The notes under the pieces were generated by a model. It had not been told where the DNA came from and ran no database searches. It saw nothing but the letters and a program-made list of their open reading frames with translations. Positions 21,804-32,385 of a stretch of DNA of 64,000 nt are shown here, in pieces. Made by a program: the position numbers and the translations under genes. Origin of the DNA: Dactylonectria macrodidyma (lineage: Eukaryota; Ascomycota; Sordariomycetes; Hypocreales; Nectriaceae). Position 1 is the first letter of the stretch, and the number at the start of each line of letters is the position of its first letter. The DNA lies in the NCBI GenBank assembly GCA_020744425.1, contig JAGMUV010000037.1, forward strand, positions 1 through 64,000, in the 5' to 3' direction.

Positions 21804-22847
21804 CTAAATCTTCACTATAAACTTTTCACCACTTGCGCCAGCTTTAAGAGTGTCCAGCATCTTCTGCGCTTCCCTTAAACCTCCTTCAATGACACAAGGC
21901 TTTGGCGCAGGCTCGATACTTCCATCCTCGAGTGCTTTCTGTAACCAGTAGCTGAAAAGCCAACGCCCGATATCCTGACGGTCCTTCATAAACCGAAAAC
22001 AGTTTATGGCGCAAACTTCAACTCCTTCTGGTGTTGGCTTATCTGCTGGCCATGGCAGTACCGTGCTGATCTTGGCCCCAGGTATAGAGTTAGCTGCGAC
22101 GAGCGTCGCCGCGACCTGATCAAAAGACGAGTCCTCGGATCTGGCATCAATCGCGCCGCGAATCTTGAGTCCTGCAGTTTGGGCAGCTTGACCGATGTGC
22201 TGTGCGACCTGTGGGTCACGATAGTCCCATACATCCGTTGCACCCAGTCTCTTCAACCACTCATGGTGCTTTGGACTTGCTGTCGCATAAACAGGCCACC
22301 CCAGCGCATGTGCTATCTGGACTGCCGCAACACCAACCGCCGAAGCTCCGCTCCAGACAAGAATAGCGCCCGCTTCGTCAACATGTCTTTCACGCATTGG
22401 CAGCTCGAGATCTGCAAACAGCGCTATCGACGCGGTAGTCATACCGACCGGAAGTACGGCCCCTTGTTCAAATGTCAGGTTCTTGGGTAGATGCGAAGTC
22501 GCCGTCTCATTGAGAAGGGTATACGTTTGTAAAGCTGACGCGTCGTTGTTTCCAGTAACCATCCCTAGTGCAAATCCCAGTACACGGTCGCCAGCTTGGA
22601 AGCGTGTTACGCTGGGTCCCACAGATACAACGGTCCCGGAAATATCACTACCAAGTATGGCGGGGAACTTGTCGATGTTGATACCAAGACTTTGTATTTT
22701 CCAATCTGCGGGATTTGCAGCGACTGCTTCATTGCGCACCAACAATTCACCCTGACCAGGCGTGGGGACGGGGCGTTCTTGGACGGTGAGTAGTCCTTGC
22801 CTGGCAGGAAGAACGGCAGCCGTATTGGGACCGAGGGAGTGGACCAT
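21804..22847 (-). CDS. medium-chain dehydrogenase/reductase (ToxD/enoyl-reductase-like), 347 residues
   Basis: Single exon, ATG at 22847. The N-terminal GroES-like part includes NPADWKIQ and GSDISGTVVSVGPSV (about 57-82). The Rossmann part has SGASAVGVAAVQIAHALG (about 168-185), an NADP(H)-binding loop of the AxxGVG type. The usual catalytic zinc ligands of alcohol dehydrogenases are not evident, as in the quinone-oxidoreductase and trans-enoyl-reductase branch. Length matches that family (about 340-370). Such enzymes reduce activated double bonds, often in secondary metabolism. The neighbouring Zn2Cys6 gene may be a remnant partner, but no synthase is present. It appears intact. The exact substrate is unknown. 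Confidence 0.88.
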   Translation of the reverse strand: MVHSLGPNTAAVLPARQGLLTVQERPVPTPGQGELLVRNEAVAANPADWKIQSLGINIDKFPAILGSDISGTVVSVGPSVTRFQAGDRVLGFALGMVTGNNDASALQTYTLLNETATSHLPKNLTFEQGAVLPVGMTTASIALFADLELPMRERHVDEAGAILVWSGASAVGVAAVQIAHALGWPVYATASPKHHEWLKRLGATDVWDYRDPQVAQHIGQAAQTAGLKIRGAIDARSEDSSFDQVAATLVAANSIPGAKISTVLPWPADKPTPEGVEVCAINCFRFMKDRQDIGRWLFSYWLQKALEDGSIEPAPKPCVIEGGLREAQKMLDTLKAGASGEKFIVKI

Positions 22848-23802
22848 GATGCGCGATTGGTTAAAAGAGTAGAAGGACTGGTTGTTCTCAAAGAATGATG
22901 ATGTTTTGGTTTATTAGCGAGTGAAAGCCTTTAGTTAAGTAATGGGCCAAGTGCAAAGTATATATATCCATCTAGAGCAGTACGAATACGAGCGTAACAT
23001 TCATGTGTTATGCTCTTGGGCCTCTGTGTCCCAACAAAACCAGACTTGAGGGATACGAAAGTACATTTTGTCAAGCAAACATGCTCTCTTGCGTCCGAGA
23101 TTGAGTCATTCAACCAGGTTTAGCCTCAACCAATGATCCCAGTATGTATGGCTTAGAATTAATATGGTTGGCTCACGTCGTTCTGTTGGCAAGAATCCGC
23201 GAGGATGGCCTTGGAGCGCTGCCATCAGCTTGTTTGCAGACTAAGGAGCGGAGGGGGGCTGCGGGCTACTTTTCGGGCCCGGCATACGATATGATAGGTG
23301 GGTTACAAGAAGGTAGCAACTATTCGCGAGGCTAGGCTAATAAGGAAGCGCAACTCTAGTTTGGATTAGTAATTTCTGCTTAGTAGGGGGCGTGACAGTC
23401 AAGAAGGCAGGGGGCAAGAGCTATTATTGAACTGATCCGATCCTAGCTACCGGGGGACAAGGGTGTCCCTTATGTACTACTAGATTCTGCTAATTACATG
23501 CATATTTGGGTGCCTCAGGCAGTAGATCTGGGAATGGGTTGAGATGGTTTAACGGATCAATGACTATTCCGATCCATTGTGGCTGGGATGTGGATGTCAT
23601 CTTGTTAACAGCTTTCGCTGTTAGCGCTAGTCTTTTTCTCTTTCAATCAAGCTCAACATGCTCATTTCAACAATGGCCACTTCGGGGTGCCCGTAGAAGC
23701 TTTCCGCCACTCCATTCCGTGCCCTTACCCTGACACTGTATTATAATCATTCCTAATGCCAGCATCTGGCTTGGCCTCAGCATCAGCAGCTACAGCTACA
23801 GC
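22848..23802. other. intergenic, no gene recognised
   Basis: Contains the divergent upstream regions of the oxidoreductase (-) and the Zn2Cys6 regulator (+). No repeat or conserved open frame stands out. Confidence 0.55.
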
Positions 23803-25586
23803 ATGGAAGAGCTACGCAAGCCCAAAACAGGCAGATCTTGCGGGACCTGCAGAGGTATACTATCTCACCGACAAATCAAGGAACAATCATATCTCGGACG
23901 ACTGCTTACTGACACTTAGATCGGCGGATCCGATGCGATCGCGGAGCTCCAACATGCGCAAACTGTGTACGGGCGAGACTAGAATGTCAAGGTTACGGCC
24001 TTCGTCTATCTTGGCCCAGAGATGGCGGCGGAAGAAGAGCTCTTTCAGCCCCTGGCTCCTGCAATGCATCACAACCTAATGTTTCTCACCCGAGATTCTT
24101 TATCAACATGCAGCAAGGGCATGTCGCTGCTTGGAACGATGCCGTCTCCTCAGGTAGTGTGCATATGTCAGCACCGCATCCCCTCCTTAATACAGGATCC
24201 TATTCGCTGCATTACATTAACCATTTTGATCACTCTCGTGCAGAAATGATGCAACAAAGAGTACTTCAAAACCAGATACCAAAAACCATCTCTCTATCAT
24301 TAGTAGACAAGGATGATACCAGTCTGCTTCATTATTGTATGTTATCTGAAGTACTCTAATGTGCAAGCCATGCTAAAGGTTTAGATATGCAAAATGCAGG
24401 ATGCTTCTTGCTAAACCCACTGGGGTCTTTGGCACATTTACTTCTGCAAATTGGTCTCACTGATTCGTCGCCATCTTCTGTCGCAGTGCTGAATGGCCTC
24501 CTGGCGATTTCGGCCTTGCATGTTTCGGGCGAGGCAAGGGCAATATCATTCAAAAGCAAAGCAATCGCCATGACTAGGGCATCATTGAGCCCAAACAACC
24601 CAGACTCGGTAGTGATAAGTAACTTAGCTGCAAGTATGCTTCTCTACCTATATGAAGTGAGTTAGCCTCCTCTGTCCTGAGACGCTAGAGTCGAACCGCT
24701 ACTAATTGAGGTATAGACACTTCATATGTCATCTCCCATAGCTTGGACAGTATACCTCTGCGGCGCCAAGCACGTTCTCCAGTCTTCGGCAGAACGAAGT
24801 GCTTTATCGCAAAGTTACGAGGTCATATTTGACTGGATTATCTATCACGAGACAATGTTCTTATTCAGCCAATTGTACTGGACAAGAAAGGGCTCTAAAC
24901 CATTCTGCCGTAAAAGGATCTCTGCTATATTTCGGAGGCGCTCCGAACTTGGCAAGGGTATTGTAAGTGGACTCAAAGCCCTATCAAGTTCATTCACTGA
25001 GTACGTTTTCTTGCAGGAAGCAGATGTGACAGGCTGTGACCCAAACATCCTGGACACCATCTCAAAGATATTCGACACACTCATGGGAGAAGAAGGATTG
25101 CCTCCGTCGTGGCAAACATATCTTCTAGAACTGGAGGGTCAGCTTCGGATGAGGATCCTAGAACCACTAGATTCAGACATAGTACCGGGAACCACGTCTT
25201 GGATGCACGCTGTCACGATGCTGCATTGTCTCACAACAGTACTATGGATCAACCGTTCTGTTAGTGGTTATTGCGGAACAGAGGCAACTCACCAAAGTCT
25301 AGTGACACAAGGGGTGAAGATCCTTGCCCAAATGAAGACATGCGATCTGCCTTGGCCGTTGTTCATCATTGCTGGTGAAACGCGGACAGATGAACAACGA
25401 CGGATCATACTCAGTATCATCCATCGAACGCGGGAGAGGTCCAGAACAGAACACATGAACATGGTTGGGGAGCTGATAGAGACGTTGTGGAATTACGATG
25501 ATCTCGATCCCGACGGGTTGCTGAGTTACAACACTAAGCTACGCAGCATCATCCAAGCGTATCCATGGATGCCGCCGTTTGTATAG
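23803..25586 (+). CDS. Zn2Cys6 transcription factor with fungal-specific domain, 536 residues
   Basis: Four exons deduced from splice sites: 23803-23854, 23920-24336, 24385-24656 and 24717-25586. The introns are 65, 48 and 60 bp with good donors (GTATAC, GTATGT, GTGAGT) and branch sites (TACTGAC, CTACTAAT). Exon lengths sum to 1611 nt, exactly in frame. Joining exons 1 and 2 gives SCGTCRDRRIRCDRGAPTC followed by C..........C, a full six-cysteine binuclear zinc cluster at about residues 13-40. The remainder is helical, with HYINHF, NAGCFLLNPLGSLAHLL and LLYLYE, as in Fungal_trans_2 regulators. It would bind DNA in the nucleus, and the divergent oxidoreductase is an obvious candidate target. 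No disruption is visible. Confidence 0.85.
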
Positions 25587-25710
25587 GCCCTAAACAAGAG
25601 AGAGTCTCACATGTTTCTATCATCATCAAACTAGGAATACCTCTGATGGTCTGATGAAAGACTACCTTCTTGCTGCAAGAAGTGTATAGTATGCAGCACA
25701 GCCTCTCGGC

Positions 25711-25991
25711 AGGATTAAGGCGAATCAGCTTTATCGTAAGGCGAAAGGGCTACCTTTGCGGTACGACAAGCAGAGCTACGAATGGTGCCTAGATTACAAG
25801 CAGATGTCAAAACACTGCACTTCCCAGTCGGGAACAAGAGAATGGACAAAGAAGAGATGATGGCGTACCTTGATTGGAGCAAAGCGGAAGATGATCGGAT
25901 CGAAGCTCAGGTCGCAGCAGAATTGCGAGATGATCCTGCCGCAAGAAGGAGACAGGGCGTGAAAGATATCTGGAACAGAATAGAGAAGTGA
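25711..25991 (+). pseudogene. small hypothetical protein remnant, one-base deletion
   Basis: One frame reads LYRKAKGLPLRYDKQSYEW and continues to TREWTK. It then stops, while the frame one base over resumes with EEMMAYLDWSKAEDDRIEA and runs to a stop at 25991. Adding one base near 25850 would join them into one charged, helical protein. No start codon is visible because a stop precedes the first part. The family is unknown to me. Confidence 0.45.
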
Positions 25992-26190
25992 TAAAACAAA
26001 AATGGGTTGATTGTGTTGTTGTCAGTTCTAAGTTACATATATCCGAGAGGAGCACAGCTCCTTACATAGTATTCACATCCCAGCCACCAGCAGATCGGAC
26101 CACCTTAGTCACACGGCCTCAACACGCTGACATTCACGGGATAGCGATCGGGCTAGGGAAAACATGCCAAAGCATCCTCAAACTAGTAAT

Positions 26191-26941
26191 CTATTTGTCT
26201 GTATCATACTGTATATCCATTCCTGTCTCTGCTGCAAGGATCTTTTTCAAATCTTGTAGCATATGTGGGCAGCTTTGCGCAAACTCCGACGGAACCTTGA
26301 CGCAAATCTCGACGATGAGGTCATTGCGATTGCTGACAGTGGTGTAGGTCAAATCCCATTCCTGCTGGACATTGTATGCTTAATTTAATTGATTAAGCAT
26401 AAGGAGGTGACAAAAGAAATCTCATACTTCTCCTCCCGAATAAGCCTCAGTGTAACGGTTGTGCTAGACCGCTATACCAGGGGGCAAAAGATTGGTTAAT
26501 AATCGCTGTGGTGGCAATCATCTGGGCACATTACTGCACTATAAGGCCTCTCGCTGTTCGGTGAACCAAGCCGTAACACTCAGTTTCCGCATGATGTCCA
26601 ACGGCCCTTCGACCAAGGAGCCCGCTTGCCATGGTGTAGGTAGCGAGTCTCTGAAGGGCATTTCTTTCAAACGCTTTACTGCTAAATATATTAGATTTAT
26701 CACCGCGGATGAAAGGGCTCTCGTACCTGCTTGTCGCTTTTCACTTGCTATTTGCCTCTTCTTTTGCGTCCGACGCTTCGTCGGAGGCATCCGCGTCTTC
26801 TCTTTGCTGAATACCAGGAAGAATCTTAATTGCCAATTCCTTTCCGATGAATGACTCCTTCAAGACATGCTCGGAAGCAGGCAAGGTGGTGGGGACGATA
26901 AACCGAGAGGCATCACTTTTCGAGCAAAAGCCAGCGTTTTC
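26191..26941 (-). pseudogene. possible multi-exon gene remnant of unknown function
   Basis: Three coding-like blocks on the minus strand. From about 26941 comes ENAGFCSKSDASRFIVPTT onward to a charged stretch ending in a stop. Then a block with WQAGSLVEGPLDIMRKLS ends near 26540. The last block, with QEWDLTYTTVSNRNDLIVE, ends in TAG at 26191. Plausible intron borders exist (GTACGA to TAGCAG at about 26730-26680, GTATGA to CCAG at about 26430-26370). The frames do not join cleanly, so a decayed gene is more likely than an intact one. The stretches 25992-26190 and 26942-27089 show nothing. Confidence 0.3.
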
Positions 26942-27089
26942 CTAGAGGAGCAATTCTTTAAAGCGTATAATTATAACGCTTGCTGATGAGTTGGAAACAC
27001 AAAACATAGGCAGGGTTGAGCCCAGGCTTAACTATAGCCTTAGGCTAAAGCGATATTATCCTTCCATAAGAACTGCGCGTAGATCTTAA

Positions 27090-27350
27090 GCAAGTGTTGT
27101 TAATAATATAAACGATGCCTATATTGGCAATATGGAATCCTCGCAATATTATTGTATTGCCAAGTGGTGAGTATTGTATTACGCAATATGACATTGACAT
27201 TGATCCATATTGTATTGAATTGCCAAGAACCCAATATATTGGCAGTATGACAATATATCCCATATATTCAACGTGATCTTTATCGTTCAACTGCCGCAGC
27301 GAAAATATCGTCACCTTGAAAATCCTGTATCCTAAACCATGACTTCAAGC
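27090..27350 (-). mobile_element. 3'-end remnant of the hAT family found at 58.5 kb
   Basis: The sequence from gtgttgttaataatataaac through aagaacccaatatattggca to aaaccatgacttcaagc matches 58508-58756 with substitutions. It includes the end of the transposase frame and the terminal repeat. Only this end is present here. The abundance of caatat motifs is a family trait. Confidence 0.8.
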
Positions 27351-27511
27351 TCATGATGATCGTGGCCCTTGCCTCATTTCTATCCTCATTCCAACATACT
27401 TACCCTCTATAAACTCAATAACTAGCTAGGTACAACGTACATGTATAACGAGTGCCACAGACAAACGAACGCCACACTCAACCAAAGCAATAACTTAATC
27501 TTCATAACTAA

Positions 27512-27920
27512 TGTGAACGGCCTCTAGTATCTGGATTCCAGCTATCTAGTCCAGGATGCTATTTACATCAAAGATGAAGAAGAAAGAAAGAAGTTCCTAA
27601 GTGCCCCTGAGCTGTGGGATGATTTCTCATCTCTGGCTGATACGTGAAAAACCAGTCTTGGGCCTGGCGCTTAAGACTGGCATTATATGTAACGTCACGT
27701 GGGGAAGGAGACCTTATACTCCCGTCCTCAACTGTGGTCTTAGCTCGTCATCCATCTTTCTACATCTACATGACAACCTCACTTTATGTGACCTCCGCGA
27801 TATATTCGCATCACTGGCGCGCACGAGCCTAGTACTGTGAAAGGCCTCTAGCGAGTTGATTCAACTAACTAGTCCCTATGCTGTTTACTTTCAAGATGAA
27901 GAAAGGAAAGAATCTAAATA
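27512..27920. repeat. diverged direct repeats about 330 bp apart
   Basis: The block ggcctctag...gattc-a-cta-ctagtcc...tgctatttac...aagatgaagaa occurs at about 27512-27597 and 27842-27920 with many substitutions. It might be a relic of LTRs or of a duplicated MITE. No gene is seen from 27351 to 28045. Confidence 0.45.
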
Positions 27921-28045
27921 CAAACTGGGTGCATGAAGACGTGTTATATCTTCTTTAATATAGAAGATTCGAGAATCAACTCGATGGCGCTGTGGAGAAG
28001 GATTCGGGCTTGGCGGCAGAGCCGCCAGCCAAGTGGGCCTGACCC

Positions 28046-29170
28046 CAGGCTTTCTAACCATACGCCATACGCCATACGGACCTGAATGGTTTATGGTGTA
28101 TGATTTATTCTCGTATGGCGAACTAAACCATATATTGCCCATACGGCAAATGACGTCAAACCGGTCAAGGGCCCACATCTTCCTCTAGAGCGCTGGTGCT
28201 TCCCTCCTCTGCCATGTACTCGTATTGTTCAACCTCGTCTACTTGTAGCCCTGCCGTTATACCGCTGCGAATCCAGCTCTTTAAGCACTTCCCCTTTTCA
28301 ATTGTCGATGCTCCAAGGAGCATTCGATCCCACGAAATTGTACGCCGTGCTCCAGAGAATGTACGCTCAGGGTCAGCAGACATGGCGGGTATTGAGAGAA
28401 TGTCTAGTTCCAGTGCCGGAACAATGGAAGGGGTAGTATAAACGGTTGGCAGGTTCTTGTATTCGTCTTCCCACAACTTCTTCACTCCTGTAAAGATCTT
28501 CTTATGCCATGCCTTTGGCCAATTTTTATGTATATGAGCCTTTCCTCGGGATGGATGGAGAATAAGCGCTGCACCGTATGCCGGGCTCTCATCGGAGAGC
28601 TGGTAGTATTTGTCGAAGACATGCCAGCTCGTCAGTACTGGACCAAGTAGCTGTTGGTTCATCTTGTATTTGTTGAATGCTTGCTGGTAATGCTTGTGAA
28701 GGACGTCCATCGTAAATAATGTACGATCGAGCGTTGAACGATATCCCTCAGTAAGGACAGTTATCTTCCAAAACGGCTAACTGTTTGCTATAAGTGAGCG
28801 ACTTGATCTTGACATGAAGTCTGACAATGTGACTCGAAGCGATCTTGATAGTTGCTTTAGGATTGGAGCTACGGAGACGTTGCACGGCAGTCCAAGTTGC
28901 CCACGCATAGCTTAAGCAACCGATTTGCCATTCAAGTATCCTTTCTACCTTATGGATCTATTGAAAAGGGAAGCCTTTCAGGACCAGGAGGATGGTCAAG
29001 GTGTTTTAGTGCCGCCGGTTTCCTTACCTGACTATTTTGACTCGGAGCAACTTTATCCCGCGTATGATCATATATGGTCATACGCCTCAGGCCGTATGGT
29101 ATAGGTATATGGGCAATATATGAGTAATATATGGTTTAAATAACCCATACGCGTATGGTTAGAAAGCCTG
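28046..29170 (-). mobile_element. hAT deletion derivative, 1125 bp
   Basis: Perfect 19-bp inverted ends, CAGGCTTTCTAACCATACG at 28046-28064 and its inverse at 29152-29170, with subterminal CATACG repeats. It contains the C-terminal part of a transposase. The flanking 8-mers (CCTGACCC and ATCGGGGC) do not match. The right flank is Helitron helicase and the left is not, so a deletion or rearrangement followed insertion. Confidence 0.8.
28165..28710 (-). pseudogene. truncated hAT transposase, dimerisation domain
   Basis: The open frame covers only the C-terminal third of a hAT transposase. It has the middle block DKYYQLSDESPAYGAALIL and the dimerisation block LDILSIPAMSADPERTFSG followed by CLKSW. 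The BED finger and the first catalytic residues are missing, and the rest of the element (28711-29151) has no matching open frame. It cannot move by itself, but its inverted ends could be used by a related transposase. It is related to, but distinct from, the intact hAT at 58692-60976. Confidence 0.85.
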
Positions 29171-29760
29171 ATCGGGGCAACGGCGCGGGGCAGGCGCCAA
29201 GCGACAACGCTGCCAACCTATCTAACAGGTTCCCTGTTGCTAAAGGCGCCAGGGTGATGCTTACGACTAACCTATGGCAGCCAGCTGGCCTAGTTAACGG
29301 CGCCCAGGGTACTGTATACGACATCGCCTGGAACGAAGGCACCAACCCATGGGAAGAACCCCCGGCGGTTATTATGGTGGATTTCGATAGCTACGACGGG
29401 CCGCCGTATCTAACAACGAACGAGGGCAGGAAAATCGTACCCATCCTTCCAGTCACGCGTGATTTCCTAGTGGGCAACGAGACCTGCGCTCGCACGCAGT
29501 TTCCCTTGATCGTGGCATTTGCTATCACTGTTCACAAATGCCAGAGCCTAACGAAGGATCAGATAGTTACTGACCTCGCTACACGCGACTTCCAGGCCGG
29601 TATTAGTTATGTTGCCGTCTCACGAGTTACCTCGCTGGAAGGCCTACTCCTTGAGGCGCCGTTCGACCGCCAGAGCCTCTATAACCACACGCCCACGGAA
29701 GGTTTATACGCCTGCGTTTCCTACGTACTGCGTTTGTGGCTAACTATAAGGCAGGGATGA
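29171..29760 (+). pseudogene. Helitron helicase, C-terminal fragment
   Basis: This frame is nearly the same as the last 195 residues of the helicase at 54872-56308. It includes FPVAKGARVMLTTNLWQ, ITVHKCQSLTKDQIV and YVAVSRVTSLEG. The VHKCQ box has Cys where the other copy has VHKSQ. The start is cut by the hAT element ending at 29170, so Walker A and B are lost. The stop falls at the same place as in the other copy, and the trailing sequence is also homologous. Confidence 0.88.
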
Positions 29761-30126
29761 AGATGCGCCTCGTTGACCAACAACGCCGTCAGGCTCAACA
29801 GCTGACCGAGCCACCGTATCCACCACTCTACCTTGACTAGACGACGTTTCCTATAAGCTACATAGAAAGGGGAGGTTCGATATATGGTATATAGTTAGAT
29901 TCGGCCTCTCAGGAAGCGGTAGAGGAACCCCTGACTATCAGCCAACTCCCCCACTGCAGGTTTGACGCAGCTTTAACAGCTAGTTGCCGCCGCAGGCGAA
30001 AGGGGGGGTTCTAGAAATCCCCCCTATGAAAATTGAATTGTAGGTATACGGTATTACCCTTTGGGCTGGATATTCAGCCGTTAAGCCCCTTGCCTTGGCA
30101 ACTTAACGGGTGTTCGAAGTATTTTA
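29171..30126 (+). mobile_element. truncated Helitron with 3' terminal hairpin, copy 1
   Basis: Homologous to 55727-56837. Its last 60 bases hold a perfect 8-bp stem CCGTTAAG/CTTAACGG with a 16-base loop (about 30079-30110), followed by ggtgttcgaagtatttta. The two copies diverge right after tatttta, which places the 3' terminus at 30126. This is a family distinct from Helitrons 1 and 2, whose helicases are only distantly similar. Confidence 0.75.
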
Positions 30127-30935
30127 TAGACGCTTTCAGTCTGGCTTTTCCCGGGACGAGATCAGGTAACGGGTACGAAAATCCATGGGCTCAATGTTAC
30201 GACACACAAGCACTTGACGAAATTGCTGCCACCATACAATACGGACTGAGATCCCCTGCATTCGAGCACCTTATCCATCTCAACCTCCAACTTCCATGCA
30301 CGCGAGACGTTGAGCGGTTCACTAGCACCATGTCAAGCGACCAGCGCTCGCAATAGTCCTGACCATTTAGACTATTACTACAAGCGGACTTCCCTAACCG
30401 ACGACATCAAACGGCACTCTGGGATTTTGTAGGATCCTGCTCAAACCTTGAGTGTCTTTCCATCGAAGCAACACACTTTCTCGACCTGGATAAGCTTAAG
30501 TGGCTCAAATCAGCACAATCTCGAGGCCTTCGCTCCTTATCACTCAGTAGGATATGGACCAGCATCTCCTCCATGCAGGAGCTGGTGCGTCCCCACACCG
30601 AAGCTACAAATTCTCCGCAGTTGCAATGCATCACCTTTTCCGAAGTCAAGGTTCACACAAACGGCGGAGACTGGTACAAGTTTTTCTCCTACCTGAGAAA
30701 CGACTGCCCTGACTTCGTTTGTTGCAAGGTGGAACGGCTTACTTACTTCTCGGAACACCCCCATTTCGAGTGGAATAACAGAATATCGGAGAACTACAAT
30801 GTGATTTGGACTGAGCGAGGCGAGGATTGGGACGAACTGCGTGAGTTGACGCGACAGCTTGTTCGGAAGGCAGGTGGAGAGGACTTATATCCAGAAACAT
30901 GTTTGGAATGTTTGGAATGTATCCTTGATGACTAA
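30127..30935 (+). pseudogene. decayed host gene, 5' end replaced by Helitron
   Basis: One reading frame runs from the Helitron border to 30935 with two in-frame stops only (TAG 30354 and TGA 30360). It shows FEHLIHLNLQLPC, LKWLKSAQSRGLRSLSLSR and a C-terminal acidic region, like F-box/leucine-rich host proteins of fungi. The stops can each arise from CAG or CGA by C-to-T change. The 5' part is missing because the Helitron 3' end abuts it at 30126. Family assignment is tentative. Confidence 0.55.
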
Positions 30936-31499
30936 CACAGGCGAAAGCTCTTAAATCGAATAACTAATTAAAGTTAGGAAATATAACACTCAGATAATGG
31001 CCTGACAAATCGCTGAGATTAGTTACAACTCAGTGTCGCACCTTGGACAGAAGCAGAAATTCGCACAACGCTCTCATACTCAAGAGCTACATATAACTAG
31101 CGAGTAAACATCACCTTAGGGTCCATTTCCAACCCCAGGCGTCTCGAACTTATCCCCTATTACGGCCTTCGGGGAAGTTATGTCCCCCCACCGGAAAACC
31201 TCCTGCAGAGCACAGCCAGCTTGTCTGACCCATTGCTGGTGGCTTTCCCGAGCAGTACCTGAGTAGCGCCAGATTACAGTGGCGAGAAGGGATGGTATGG
31301 ACGACGGTCTCAGAGGGCAACTCTTGTCGGACCTAATGGCGCGAAGCTGGATGATGACCGTCTTGAATCGAAATCGTCAGGGATAGCTGAGATTTTCGGG
31401 AGGGGCCCGGCGCGACTCGAGAACGCGTTATGTGAGGAATTGGGTGTTGTTATTTCTGAACGCGCTCTAGGTCACTCCTTTGTACCGCGACAGGGCAAA

Positions 31500-31531
<32 letters not shown>

Positions 31532-32385
31532 GGGTCGCCAAGACCAAGTGTAGTCTTATCGCACTTAAAGGGATAGTGGGTGGCTTTCGTCGAAATGGAG
31601 TTGACGGCTAGGCTAGTCTGCCACGGCCAGGTGAGGCGTGTACTCCTCAGCGCCTTTCGTGGGCTAGCGATACCCATAACCCATAACCGGGACTTTCGGC
31701 ACCTACTGACCAAAAAGCAAATTCAGTATCGGCCCCCAGGACTGACTGCAGCTCAGGCACGGAATCGCTCACGCCCCGCAACTCACACTTCCTGATCGTA
31801 CGAGTGGCGGGAATGACCAATTTCGAGGCCCTTTTATTAGTCTGACGACTTGTATGAAGTTGTTAAGCTGGTGATGGCGTTCCAGTAGTTTGGCGTAGAG
31901 CCCAGGAGAACCGGCGCACGTCACTCCCTGGCGTTGATTAGCCCACAAACTCCAGTGCGGCCCCTGCCTGACAGCGTCCACCCGGTCCCAACGTGGCGCA
32001 CAAGGAAACCAATGACGCTCGCGGAGAATGATGATTAATAAAGAGTTGCTCCTGGCGTCTGCAGGTCCATGATCGAAATAGGCTTGGACTACTGGGTTGT
32101 GGCTGCGACGGAGCTGCTTCTTCCAGGGCTGCGTGGTCTAGCCGCTCATTTCCACTCTCTCTGTCGATGGATAACCTATGAGGAATGCCGCCCAACTGGT
32201 CAATTGCAGTTCAGCTGGGCTGGATGATAGAAATTTTCGGGCTTTCTCAGCCCCTGAAAGCCGGATGTCGCAGTATTTAACCACACAGACGTCCGTTGGC
32301 TACAAAGATGTCGCATCTACCTAACCTTTCGCTTGCTTAACTACCTATCCTTCGTTTCTTGTTCAGTCACTCATTTTACCTCGAG
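30936..32385. other. intergenic, with a 31-base G run
   Basis: No gene supported. A homopolymer of 31 G (31500-31530) is the only striking feature; such a tract can form a quadruplex and is also a common assembly trouble spot. The last 100 bases before 32386 are C/T-rich, as is usual for a fungal core promoter and leader. Confidence 0.6.

Noticed and set aside
27601..27840. 80-codon plus-strand frame between diverged repeats
   Set aside because: No domain, no signal peptide, and the surrounding DNA looks like a decayed repeat.
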